From the NCBI GenBank assembly GCA_900757655.1, contig CAAEOT010000022.1, positions 37,645-101,644 on the forward strand: a DNA stretch of 64,000 bases, written 5' to 3'. This stretch comes from an uncultured Oscillospiraceae bacterium. Lineage in GTDB: Bacteria; Bacillota; Clostridia; Oscillospirales; Oscillospiraceae. Positions within the stretch are counted from its first letter, which is position 1; each line of letters opens with the position of its first letter. A program made the position numbers and the translations under genes. Below the pieces are notes generated by a model that was not told the origin of the DNA, did no database searches, and was given only the letters and a program-made list of their open reading frames with translations. Below are positions 35,267-43,480 of this stretch, one piece after another.

Positions 35267-36514
35267 TTACATGTGCAGATCCGGATACAGCGGGAAGCGC
35301 GCACACAGATCGAGCACCTGTGCACGCACGGCGGGCACGGCGGCCTCGCCCTCGTCGATCAGGCGGCAGATGAGCGCGCCGATCTCGCGCATCTCGCCCT
35401 CACCCATACCGCGGGTCGTGACGGCCGGCGTGCCGAGACGCACACCGCTCGTGACGCGCACGGACTGCGTGTCGAACGGGATGGTGTTTTTATTGGCAGT
35501 GATGTTCGCCGCGTCGAGCAGATCCTGCATCTGCGCGCCGGTGCGGCCGCGGCTGTAGACGTCGGCCAGCATGAGGTGGTTGTCCGTGCCGCCGGAAACA
35601 AGGCGCACGCCGCCCTGCTGCAGCGTCTCGGCAAGCACGGCGGCATTTCGGACCACCTGCTGCTGATAGGCGCGGAAGGCCGGCTGCAGCGCCTCGCCGA
35701 AGCAGACCGCCTTGCCGGCGATAACGTGCATGAGCGGGCCGCCCTGCGTGCCGGGGAAAACGGCGCTGTCGATCTTTTTGGCGAGCTCGTCCCGGCAGAG
35801 GATGATCGCGCCGCGCGGGCCGCGCAGCGTCTTGTGCGTCGTGCAGGTGACGACATCGGCATACGGCACCGGGCTCGGGTGCACGCCCGCGGCGACGAGG
35901 CCGCCGATGTGCGCCATGTCAACCATCAGGTACGCGCCGACGGAATCGGCGACCTGACGAAAGCGTGCAAAGTCGATCACACGCGGATAGGCGCTCGCCC
36001 CGGCGATGATGAGCTTCGGGCGAACCTCCTCAGCCACACGCGCAAGCGCGTCGTAGTCAATGGTTTCGGTCTCGGGATCGACACCGTAAAAATGCGCCTC
36101 GAAATATTTCCCGGACAAAGACGCCTTGCTGCCGTGCGTCAAATGCCCGCCGTGGGAGAGATTCATACCGAGGATGCGGTCGCCCGGCTGCAGCAGCGCC
36201 GCATACACGGCCATGTTCGCCTGTGAGCCGGAGTGCGGCTGGACGTTGGCATGGTCGGCGCCGAAGAGCCGCGTCACACGGTCGATCGCCAGACGCTCGA
36301 CCTCATCGACGTAGTCGCAGCCGCCGTAATAGCGCGCGCCGGGATAGCCCTCGGCGTATTTGTTCGTCAGGTAGCTGCCCACGGCCTCCATGACGGCCGG
36401 GCTCGTGAAATTCTCGGACGCGATCAGCTCCAGATGGTCGCGCTGGCGCCCAAGCTCCCGCTCCATGGAGGCGTACAGCTCCGGGTCTGCCTGCATCAGG
36501 TGTTCGTAATTCAT
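35267..36514 (-). CDS. glyA: Serine hydroxymethyltransferase
   Basis: A 415-residue PLP enzyme that interconverts serine and glycine and loads tetrahydrofolate with a one-carbon unit. LIASENFTSPAVMEA and NKYAEGYPGARYYGG open it; VVTCTTHKTLRGPRGA carries the PLP-binding Lys in THKTL. Length and motifs are those of bacterial GlyA. GGAGG lies before the ATG at 36514. It is a single-gene unit. Confidence 0.97.
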   Translation of the reverse strand: MNYEHLMQADPELYASMERELGRQRDHLELIASENFTSPAVMEAVGSYLTNKYAEGYPGARYYGGCDYVDEVERLAIDRVTRLFGADHANVQPHSGSQANMAVYAALLQPGDRILGMNLSHGGHLTHGSKASLSGKYFEAHFYGVDPETETIDYDALARVAEEVRPKLIIAGASAYPRVIDFARFRQVADSVGAYLMVDMAHIGGLVAAGVHPSPVPYADVVTCTTHKTLRGPRGAIILCRDELAKKIDSAVFPGTQGGPLMHVIAGKAVCFGEALQPAFRAYQQQVVRNAAVLAETLQQGGVRLVSGGTDNHLMLADVYSRGRTGAQMQDLLDAANITANKNTIPFDTQSVRVTSGVRLGTPAVTTRGMGEGEMREIGALICRLIDEGEAAVPAVRAQVLDLCARFPLYPDLHM

Positions 36515-36550
36515 ATCGGCAACCTCCGTTTGTGTCAAAATAGCGCAAAT

Positions 36551-36580
36551 AGTTTACCACGATTGGCACGTATTTTACAA
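36551..36580 (-). promoter_or_regulatory. Probable glyA promoter
   Basis: On minus, TTGTAA (36575-36580) is followed after 18 bases by TAAACT (36551-36556). Confidence 0.55.
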
Positions 36581-36631
36581 GAGGGCGGCACATAAACTAA
36601 AGCATCCTGATCCTGTCCGAGGTGATGCAAG

Positions 36632-37108
36632 TTGAACAAATGGAAGCGCATCCGCCCATATGTCGCCTTCTGCGCGATCGCGCTGGCCGTCGGCGGCGCA
36701 TCGAGCTTCGCCACCCGCGCGGGCATGGCCGACTTTGACCTGCTGGTGAAGCCGCCGGCCGCGCCGCCGGACTGGCTGTTTCCCATCGCGTGGACGATCC
36801 TGTACCTGCTCATGGGCATCGCCATGGGGCTCGTCTGGCGCAGCAGCTCCGGACGCGCGCGCAAGGAGGCCACCGCCCTGTGGAGCATCCAGCTGGCCGT
36901 CAACGGTCTGTGGCCGGTGCTGTTTTTCCTGCTGGGTGCACATGGCCCGGCGTTTTTCTGGCTGGTGGGGCTGATCGTGCTCGTGCTGTTTATGATTGCG
37001 GATTTTTCCCGCCGCAATGCCACAGCCGCATGGCTGAGCGCGCCGTATCTGCTCTGGCTGCTGTTCGCGGGTTATCTGAACCTCGGCATCTGGCTGCTCA
37101 ATCGGTAA
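36632..37108 (+). CDS. TspO/MBR family membrane protein
   Basis: A 158-residue protein with five membrane helices. KPPAAPPDWLFPIAWTILYLLMGIA is the signature N-terminal region (the Pro/Trp run, here quoted across helices 1-2), and the later Asn/Trp-rich helices fit too. TspO proteins bind porphyrins and cholesterol-like ligands; their role in Clostridia is unclear. The start codon is TTG at 36632, preceded by GAGGTGATG; no ATG fits. Confidence 0.87.
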   Translation: MNKWKRIRPYVAFCAIALAVGGASSFATRAGMADFDLLVKPPAAPPDWLFPIAWTILYLLMGIAMGLVWRSSSGRARKEATALWSIQLAVNGLWPVLFFLLGAHGPAFFWLVGLIVLVLFMIADFSRRNATAAWLSAPYLLWLLFAGYLNLGIWLLNR

Positions 37109-37139
37109 GGTTTGGGTAAAAAACACGTCAAGATTGTGT

Positions 37140-37168
37140 TTGCATGGTGCGGGAGATTGTGATACACT
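37140..37168 (+). promoter_or_regulatory. Sigma-A promoter for the EEP-family gene
   Basis: TTGCAT (37140-37145) is followed after 17 bases by TACACT (37163-37168). Confidence 0.6.
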
Positions 37169-37191
37169 GCCCCCGAGGAGGGAACTGTCCC

Positions 37192-38253
37192 ATGAAAAAA
37201 CCGCTCAAGATCATTCTGATCATTCTGGCCGTCATTGTCGGCCTGGTCGCCGCGCTGCTCATCTGGCTGACCGCCACGCAGCTGAATGTCAAGACCGAAA
37301 CCGCCGTCGTGACCCACGGCAAGAACAGCATCGCCAGCTTTGCCCCGGGCGACAGCGTGTCCATCCTGACGTGGAACGTCGGCTACGCCGGACTGGGCGA
37401 AGAGTCCGATTTCTTCATGGACGGCGGCAAGCAGGTGCGTGCGCCGAGCAAGGCTGTCGTGGAAAAGAACATGGACGGCATCGTCAGCACCGTGAAAGAT
37501 CTCAACGCCGACTTCACGTTCCTGCAGGAGATCGAGGCCGACCCCTCGACCCGCTCCTACGGCATCGAAGAGGCTGAACGCATGCGCACAGAGACCGGAC
37601 GCGACACCGCGCACGCCCGCAACTACAAATGCGATTTTGTGCCCTACCCCATCCCGCCGATCGGCAAGGTGAGTTCCGGAATCATGACGCTCTCGAGCGC
37701 ACCGATCGCCGCGGCCGAGCGCATCGCCCTGCCGAGCCCGTTCAAGTGGCCGGTATCGGTTGCCAACCTCAAGCGCTGCCTGATGCCGGTATATATTGAT
37801 CTCGAAGGCACGGACGTGCAGCTCGTGCTCGTCAACCTCCATCTGGAGGCGTATGACGACGGCGAGGGCAAGGCCGCGCAGACCGCCGCGCTCAAGTCGT
37901 TCCTCGAGCAGGAATATGCCAAGGGCAACTACGTCATCGCCGGCGGCGACTTCAACCAGACGTTCCCCGGCGGGCTGGACAAGTACCCGATCAAGAACGA
38001 CGACCTCTGGACGCCCGGCACGCTCGACGACAGCATGCTGCCCGACGGCTGGCGCTTTGCCTACGACACGGCCGCACCGACCTGCCGCCTCGACAACCAG
38101 CCCTATGACGCCGAGAGCGATGCCACGCAGCACTACGTGATCGACGGCTTCATCCTCTCGCCGAACGTGGAGCTCACGAGCGTGCAGACGCAGGACGACG
38201 GGTTCCAGTTTTCCGACCACAACCCCGTGCTGCTGAATATCCGGCTCAAATAA
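37192..38253 (+). CDS. Endonuclease/exonuclease/phosphatase family protein, membrane-anchored
   Basis: A 353-residue protein with an N-terminal membrane helix (about 5-27) and an exported EEP domain. ILTWNVGYAGLG has the first Asn, FLQEIEAD the metal-binding Glu, NLHLEAYDDGEG and GGDFNQTFPG the next motifs, and FSDHNPVLLNI the catalytic His. EEP proteins cut phosphodiesters in DNA, lipids or inositol phosphates. Which applies is not visible. A GAGGAGGG site fixes the ATG at 37192. Confidence 0.88.
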   Translation: MKKPLKIILIILAVIVGLVAALLIWLTATQLNVKTETAVVTHGKNSIASFAPGDSVSILTWNVGYAGLGEESDFFMDGGKQVRAPSKAVVEKNMDGIVSTVKDLNADFTFLQEIEADPSTRSYGIEEAERMRTETGRDTAHARNYKCDFVPYPIPPIGKVSSGIMTLSSAPIAAAERIALPSPFKWPVSVANLKRCLMPVYIDLEGTDVQLVLVNLHLEAYDDGEGKAAQTAALKSFLEQEYAKGNYVIAGGDFNQTFPGGLDKYPIKNDDLWTPGTLDDSMLPDGWRFAYDTAAPTCRLDNQPYDAESDATQHYVIDGFILSPNVELTSVQTQDDGFQFSDHNPVLLNIRLK

Positions 38254-38265
38254 TGCAGACAGCAA

Positions 38266-38305
38266 AGCCCGCTTCCGATCGGAAGCGGGCTGATTTTTAT
38301 TTTGC
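38266..38305. terminator. Terminator between convergent genes
   Basis: AGCCCGCTTCCG (38266-38277) pairs with CGGAAGCGGGCT (38280-38291), then GATTTTTATTTT on plus. A TTGCTG follows on minus, so it is best on the plus strand. Confidence 0.85.
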
Positions 38306-39373
38306 ACCGGTGATGTGCAGCTCCCGGCAGGAGCCGGGGCCGAAGAGCGCCTCCATTCCCTTTTTGTACGCAGGGAAGGCATCGCACGGCATGAGCGCCT
38401 GCACGCACCCGGCAAAGCCGCCGCCGTGCACGCGCCATGCGCCCACGCCGTCGAGCAGCTCGGCTGCGCGCTGCAGGCCGCGCGCGAGCCGGTCGTCGCC
38501 GCCCGGGGCGCGGATGTTGCGCAGCAGCTGCTCCGACGAGCGGCCGGAGGCATTCATCAGGCGCAGGTAGGTTCCGGCATCCCGGCGCACGAGCGCGTCG
38601 CGCATCAGCGGCACACGCGCATTCTCCTCGAAAAAGTGCGCCGCGCGGTCATCGGCAATGCCCGGCTGCCGGTGGACATAGAAATCTGCCGGGTCGACCT
38701 GCGAGAGCGTCTCGGCACCGAAGCGCCGCGCCACGCTGCACATATCGGCCGGCAATGCTGCATACGCCGCCGTGAGCCCCGCGTGACTGCCGCCGGTATC
38801 CGTCAGGCTGAGCGTGAGGCCCATGTCGGCAAACGGCGCCGCGACCGGGGCGATCTCCCCGGCGGCAAAGTCGATATATACCGCGCCGTCGAGCGCGCAT
38901 GCGAGCTGATCCATGAGGCCGGACGGCTTGCCGAAGTGGCGGTTTTCCGCCTGCTGGCCGAAACGCGCGAGCTGCTTGGGCGAGAACGTGCCGCCGTTGT
39001 AGAGCGCATTGAAAATGCGGCCGACAAGGATCTCAAACGCGGCCGAGGATGACAGGCCGCCGCCCGGCTTGAGCGCGGAGGACGCCCACGCCTCAAAGCC
39101 GCCGATCTCTCCGCCGGCGTCCAGAATGGCCGCCGCCATGCCGCGCACGAGCGCCCACGGCTTGCCATACGCGCGCGGGTCCACGGCCAGATCGTCGAGC
39201 ACGACCGTAAAGGGCCGGAACCCCTTCGAGTGGATGCACACGCGGCGGTCGCGCCGGCGCGTCGCGCGCGCAGTAATGCCCACGTCCACGGACGCCGCCA
39301 GCACGCGCCCAAGCTGATGATCGGTATGGTTCCCGGCCAGTTCCGTGCGGCCGGGGGCAAAGAATCGCTGCAT
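38297..39373 (-). CDS. Galactokinase-like GHMP sugar kinase
   Basis: A 358-residue GHMP kinase. Its N-terminal signature reads APGRTELAGNHTDHQLG, while galactokinase normally has GRVNLIGEHTDYN; the Glu that contacts sugar O6 is Asn here. GGGLSSSAAFE is the ATP-binding loop and VHGGGFAGCVQAL motif 3. It phosphorylates a sugar at C1 in the cytoplasm, probably galactose or a relative. It follows a terminator after the transketolase genes. Start at 39373 with GGAGG upstream. Confidence 0.87.
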   Translation of the reverse strand: MQRFFAPGRTELAGNHTDHQLGRVLAASVDVGITARATRRRDRRVCIHSKGFRPFTVVLDDLAVDPRAYGKPWALVRGMAAAILDAGGEIGGFEAWASSALKPGGGLSSSAAFEILVGRIFNALYNGGTFSPKQLARFGQQAENRHFGKPSGLMDQLACALDGAVYIDFAAGEIAPVAAPFADMGLTLSLTDTGGSHAGLTAAYAALPADMCSVARRFGAETLSQVDPADFYVHRQPGIADDRAAHFFEENARVPLMRDALVRRDAGTYLRLMNASGRSSEQLLRNIRAPGGDDRLARGLQRAAELLDGVGAWRVHGGGFAGCVQALMPCDAFPAYKKGMEALFGPGSCRELHITGAK

Positions 39374-39383
39374 GATCTTCCTC

Positions 39384-39417
39384 CGAAAAAAGCCGGCAGG
39401 CGTTCTGCCTGCCGGCT
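39384..39417 (-). terminator. Terminator after the transketolase genes
   Basis: AGCCGGCAGGC (39391-39401) pairs with GCCTGCCGGCT (39407-39417); on minus it is followed by TTTTTT. It lies just upstream of the sugar kinase, so that gene relies on read-through or an unseen promoter. Confidence 0.88.
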
Positions 39418-39431
39418 CCAGTGCAAAAAAC

Positions 39432-40370
39432 TCAGTGCTTGCGCGCAAGCACCCGCTCGATGCCGCGCACGACACCGGCTGCGTCCACGCCGTACTTGGC
39501 AAGGAGGTCGGTATATTTGCCGGTTTCGGTGAACGTGTCGGGGATGCCGACAAACTCCGTCGGCGCGGCCGCGCCGCCCCAGGCGAGCACTTCCGCCACG
39601 GCGCTGCCGAGGCCGCCGTAGATGTTGTGCTCCTCGGCGGTGACGATGGCGCCGGTCTCCTGCGCGCAGCGCAGAATGAGCTCGCGATCGATGGGCTTGA
39701 TGGAGTACATGTCCACCACACGCACGGACACGCCGCGCGCAGCCATCTGCTCGGCCGCCTCGAGCGCCTTGTGCACGAGGATGCCGCAGGCGATGACGGT
39801 CACATCTGTGCCATCGCGCACGATGGCGCCCTTGCCGCACTCGAACTTCGTGTTCTCGTCATACAGATCCGGGTACACGTCGCGCGACAGGCGCAGGTAC
39901 ATCGGGCCGTAGGTATCCACGGCGTACTTCGTGGCCCAGCGGGTGCTGGTCGCATCCGACGGGACGAGCACGGTCATGTTCGGCAGCGAACGCATGACGG
40001 CGATATCTTCGGTGGCGTGGTGCGTCGCACCGTCGAGCGCGTCGGACATGCCGCAGTAGGCGCCGCCGAACTTCACGTTCAGGTTGCCGTAGCACACCTG
40101 CGCGCGCGCGGAGATGAGGCCCAGCGTGGTCAGAAAAACGGTGAACGTATTCACGAACGGGATCTTGCCGGTCGTGGCGAGACCCGCCGCCGTGGCGACC
40201 ATGTCCGACTCGGCAATGCCCATGTTGAAGTGGCGCTCGGGATGCGCCTTGGCAAAGATGCCGCTCTTGGTGGAACCGGACAGGTCTGCGTCGAGCACGA
40301 CGATGTTCTCATTGGTGTCGCCGAGCTCGGCGAGCACGGTGCCGTAAACTTCACGAATCGACTTTCCCAT
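39432..40370 (-). CDS. Transketolase, C-terminal subunit
   Basis: A 312-residue protein with the pyrimidine-binding and C-terminal domains. FNMGIAESDMVATAAGLA contains the Glu that activates thiamine diphosphate, and GLGSAVAEVL starts the C-terminal domain. With the N-terminal subunit it moves two-carbon units in the pentose phosphate pathway. Split transketolases are common in Clostridia. Its ATG overlaps the stop of the N-terminal gene (TGATG). Confidence 0.94.
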   Translation of the reverse strand: MGKSIREVYGTVLAELGDTNENIVVLDADLSGSTKSGIFAKAHPERHFNMGIAESDMVATAAGLATTGKIPFVNTFTVFLTTLGLISARAQVCYGNLNVKFGGAYCGMSDALDGATHHATEDIAVMRSLPNMTVLVPSDATSTRWATKYAVDTYGPMYLRLSRDVYPDLYDENTKFECGKGAIVRDGTDVTVIACGILVHKALEAAEQMAARGVSVRVVDMYSIKPIDRELILRCAQETGAIVTAEEHNIYGGLGSAVAEVLAWGGAAAPTEFVGIPDTFTETGKYTDLLAKYGVDAAGVVRGIERVLARKH

Positions 40371-41200
40371 CAGACGTTACCTCCCAGTTCCTGCATTGCC
40401 TGCGCGAATTCCGCGTCCGGAATGGCCTTGCCGTGCCAGGCGGACTTGCCCTCCATGAAGGACACGCCCTTGCCCTTGACCGTGTCGGCGAGGATCACAG
40501 TCGGTACGCCCTTGCAGGCCACAGCCGCATCGAGCGCGGCATCGAGCGCCGCGAGATCGTGCCCGTCGCAGCGCAGCACGTTCCAGCCGAAGGCTTTCCA
40601 CTTGCCGGGCAGGTCGCGCAGCGGCATGATCTCATCGGTCGTGCCGTCGAGCTGGACCTTGTTCCAGTCCACAATGGCGGTGAGATTGTCAAGCCCGAAC
40701 TTCACGGCCGAGGCGGCCGCCTCCCAGACGGCGCCCTCATCGAGCTCGCCGTCGCCGAGCACGGCGTACACGCGCGCATCGGAATGGTTCAGCTTCAGAC
40801 CGAGGGCCATGCCCTGCGCGGCGGCCAGGCCGATGCCCAGCGGGCCGGACGGCATATCCACACCCGGTGTGCGCATACACGGATGGCCCTGCAGGGGGCT
40901 GCCGGTCTGACGCAGGGTGTTCATGCTCTCGGGGGGCAGAAAGCCCTTACCGATCAGGTTGCGGTAGAGCATGGGGGCAGCGTGGCCCTTACAGAGCACG
41001 AGCCGGTCACGGTTCGGATCATCGGGGTGCGCGGCGTCAACATGCATGCGCTGCTGGTACAGCAGCGTGAGGATCTCACAAACAGACAGGCTGCCGCCCG
41101 GGTGGCCGGACTGCGCGCCGTGGATGGCGGTGAGTACGTCGATCCGATACTGACGGCAGAGCTCCTGAAGCTCGGCCGTGCGTTCCGGTGTCAAAGACAT
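40370..41200 (-). CDS. Transketolase, N-terminal subunit
   Basis: A 276-residue thiamine diphosphate-binding subunit. SGHPGGSLSVCEIL is the substrate-phosphate/TPP start; GDGELDEGAVWEAAASA, ending with DWNK, is the TPP-Mg motif (GDG...N). It partners the next gene product. GGAGG lies upstream of the ATG. Confidence 0.94.
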   Translation of the reverse strand: MSLTPERTAELQELCRQYRIDVLTAIHGAQSGHPGGSLSVCEILTLLYQQRMHVDAAHPDDPNRDRLVLCKGHAAPMLYRNLIGKGFLPPESMNTLRQTGSPLQGHPCMRTPGVDMPSGPLGIGLAAAQGMALGLKLNHSDARVYAVLGDGELDEGAVWEAAASAVKFGLDNLTAIVDWNKVQLDGTTDEIMPLRDLPGKWKAFGWNVLRCDGHDLAALDAALDAAVACKGVPTVILADTVKGKGVSFMEGKSAWHGKAIPDAEFAQAMQELGGNV

Positions 41201-41234
41201 GGTGGTTTGTCCTCCTGTTTTGTGTTACATAATA

Positions 41235-41263
41235 AAGATACAACGCCCGTTTTTTGATGTCAA
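41235..41263 (-). promoter_or_regulatory. Sigma-A promoter of the transketolase operon
   Basis: On minus, TTGACA (41258-41263) is followed after 17 bases by TATCTT (41235-41240). Confidence 0.75.
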
Positions 41264-41312
41264 CGGCACGAAACGAATTTTCGCGCGTTTTCCCTTGTTA
41301 ATTTTATAATCG

Positions 41313-41341
41313 TTGCTTTACCGGGTGACAAACGTTATAAT
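41313..41341 (+). promoter_or_regulatory. Sigma-A promoter of pncB-niaR
   Basis: TTGCTT (41313-41318) is followed after 17 bases by a perfect TATAAT (41336-41341). A small inverted repeat GTCTGC/GCAGAC (41362-41379) lies in the leader. Confidence 0.72.
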
Positions 41342-41399
41342 CAATGGGAATATATTTTGTTGTCTGCACCCCCGCAGACCCATTCAGGAGGCGAGGTCA

Positions 41400-42860
41400 A
41401 TGGACCCCAACAAAGCGCTGAACATGACCATGCTCTGCGACTTCTATGAGCTGACGATGGGCAATGGTTATCTGGAGCACGATATGCAGGACCGCATCAC
41501 GTATTTCGATGTGTTCTTCCGCAGCGTACCGGATGACGGCGGCTACGCCATCGCCGCCGGTCTCGAGCAGATCATCGACTACATCGAGAACCTGCATTTC
41601 TCCGACGAGGACATTGCCTATCTGCGCAGCCGGAAGCTGTTCAGCGAGGCTTTTCTGGACTATCTGAAGGATTTCCGGTTCACGGGCGACATCTGGGCCG
41701 TTCCGGAGGGCACACCCGTGTTCCCGCGCGAGCCGCTCATCACGGTGCGCGCGCCCGCCATTCAGGCGCAGCTCGTGGAAACCTACCTTCTGCTGCAGAT
41801 CAATCACCAGAGCCTGATCGCCACGAAGGCCAGCCGCATCTGCCGCGCAGCGAATGGCCGCACGGTGCTCGAGTTCGGCTCCCGCCGCGCGCAGGGCGCT
41901 GACGGCGCGATTCTCGGCGCGCGCGCTGCCTACATCGGCGGCTGCGCCGGGACTGCCTGCACGATCTCGGACGAGCTGTACGGCGTGTACGCCGGCGGCA
42001 CGATGGCGCACTCCTGGGTGCAGATGTTTGACTCCGAGCTCGACGCCTTCCGCGCCTACTGCCAGACGTATCCCGACAACGCTACCCTGCTTGTGGACAC
42101 CTACAACAGCCTGCAGTCCGGCGTTCCGAACGCCATCCGCGCATTCAACGAAGTGCTGCGGCCAAAGGGCATCACGCACTGCGGCATCCGCTTCGACTCC
42201 GGCGACATTGCCTACCTGACGAAGAAGGCACGCAAAATGCTCGACGATGCCGGTTGGCCCGACTGCAAGATCACCGTGTCCAACGCGCTCGATGAGCGCC
42301 TGATCGCGGGTCTGCTGCGCCAGGGCGCGCAGGTCGACAGCTTCGGCGTGGGCGAGCGGCTCATCACCGCGCGCAGCGAGCCGGTGTTCGGCGGCGTGTA
42401 CAAGCTCGCGGCCATTGAGGACAAGGACGGCAACATCATCCCGAAGATCAAGATCAGCGAAAACGTCGGCAAGATCACCAACCCCCACTTTAAGAAAGTT
42501 TACCGCTTCTACAGCAAGGACTCCGGCATGGCCGAGGCGGACTACATCTGCCTGCACGACGAAGTTGTGGACGACACGCAGCCGCTCGAGATCTGCGATC
42601 CCGACGCGACGTGGAAGAAAAAAGTGCTCACTGACTTCACGGCGCGTGAGCTGCAGGTGCCCATTTTCCGCGGCGGCAAGCTCGTATACCAAAAGCCCGC
42701 GCTCGATGATATCCGTGCCTACTGCGCCGACCAGCTCACCACGCTCTGGCCGGAAGTGCTGCGCTTTGACTATCCGCACAACTACTACGTCGACCTGTCG
42801 GAAAAGCTGCTGAAGATCAAGCTCGATCTGCTCAACGCCGGCGGAAAGTCGCAGGGCTGA
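41400..42860 (+). CDS. pncB: Nicotinate phosphoribosyltransferase
   Basis: A 486-residue enzyme that joins nicotinate to PRPP, the first step of the Preiss-Handler route to NAD. LCDFYELTMGNGYLEH is the start pattern, EFGSRRAQGADGAI the active-site loop, GIRFDSGDIAYL the phosphate/PRPP-binding area and FGVGERLITA the later core. It belongs to the long (PncB2-like) bacterial group. AGGAGG lies 7 bases before the ATG. The NiaR repressor gene follows 3 bases later. Confidence 0.95.
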   Translation: MDPNKALNMTMLCDFYELTMGNGYLEHDMQDRITYFDVFFRSVPDDGGYAIAAGLEQIIDYIENLHFSDEDIAYLRSRKLFSEAFLDYLKDFRFTGDIWAVPEGTPVFPREPLITVRAPAIQAQLVETYLLLQINHQSLIATKASRICRAANGRTVLEFGSRRAQGADGAILGARAAYIGGCAGTACTISDELYGVYAGGTMAHSWVQMFDSELDAFRAYCQTYPDNATLLVDTYNSLQSGVPNAIRAFNEVLRPKGITHCGIRFDSGDIAYLTKKARKMLDDAGWPDCKITVSNALDERLIAGLLRQGAQVDSFGVGERLITARSEPVFGGVYKLAAIEDKDGNIIPKIKISENVGKITNPHFKKVYRFYSKDSGMAEADYICLHDEVVDDTQPLEICDPDATWKKKVLTDFTARELQVPIFRGGKLVYQKPALDDIRAYCADQLTTLWPEVLRFDYPHNYYVDLSEKLLKIKLDLLNAGGKSQG

Positions 42861-42863
42861 GCC

Positions 42864-43376
42864 ATGGACGCCGCATCCCGCCGTCAGGCCATTCTCGACC
42901 GGCTCCGGGCAGCCGACCGGCCCGTGAGCGCGTCGGCTCTCGCCAGCGAACGGAACGTCAGCCGCCAGATCATCGTGGGCGACATTGCGATCCTGCGCGC
43001 CGGCGGCGCCGAGATCTCCGCCACCCCGCGCGGCTATGTGCTGCCGCAGGCGACGGACGGCATCACGCGCACGATCGCCTGCCGCCACACGCTCGCGCAG
43101 ACCGGACAGGAACTCGATATTCTCGTCGACAACGGCTGCACCGTGCTCGATGTCATCGTCGAGCACCCGGTCTACGGCCAGCTCACCGGCCAGCTGCAGA
43201 TCAGCAGCCGCTACGATGTGCAGCAGTTCCTCGCACGCGTGCAGGCGCACGACGCCGCCCCGCTGAGCATGCTCACCGGCGGCATCCATCTGCACACGCT
43301 GCGCTGCCCGGACGAGGCCGCGTATGACCGCGCCTGCGCCGCACTGAAAGCGGCCGGTCTGCTGCTGGACGATTGA
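42864..43376 (+). CDS. niaR: NiaR-type repressor of NAD synthesis (HTH plus 3H domain)
   Basis: A 170-residue regulator. Residues 1-58 are a winged helix (VSASALASERNVSRQIIVGDI) and 70-170 the 3H domain, named for three conserved His: seen in CRHTLAQTG, VEHPVYGQL and GGIHLHTL. In Firmicutes this protein (YrxA/NiaR) uses nicotinate as co-repressor and controls NAD synthesis and niacin transport genes. It is co-transcribed with pncB. A long palindrome before the next gene is a likely target. Confidence 0.92.
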   Translation: MDAASRRQAILDRLRAADRPVSASALASERNVSRQIIVGDIAILRAGGAEISATPRGYVLPQATDGITRTIACRHTLAQTGQELDILVDNGCTVLDVIVEHPVYGQLTGQLQISSRYDVQQFLARVQAHDAAPLSMLTGGIHLHTLRCPDEAAYDRACAALKAAGLLLDD

Positions 43377-43392
43377 CAGAAGTTTATTTTAG

Positions 43393-43421
43393 TTGACAAG
43401 TGCACAGGAAGTCTTTATAGT
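43393..43421 (+). promoter_or_regulatory. Sigma-A promoter of the EIIC gene
   Basis: A perfect TTGACA (43393-43398) is followed after 17 bases by TATAGT (43416-43421). The palindrome begins inside the -10 box. Confidence 0.85.
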
Positions 43422-43458
43422 ATGCTTTACAGGTGTCATGACACATGTAAAGCATACT
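43419..43458. promoter_or_regulatory. 40-bp near-perfect palindrome, probable NiaR operator
   Basis: The left half AGTATGCTTTACAGGTGTCA (43419-43438) and right half (43439-43458) are complementary in 19 of 20 positions with no spacer. It covers the end of the -10 box and the transcription start, so a bound protein would block the promoter. NiaR, encoded just upstream, is the obvious candidate. As RNA it would also form a long hairpin. Confidence 0.75.
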
Positions 43459-43480
43459 TATTTTTCTGGAGGAATGCACT

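Noticed and set aside
41397..43295. A 632-codon open frame on minus across pncB and niaR
   Set aside because: It covers two well-supported genes and encodes no known domain; composition is typical of an antisense shadow.
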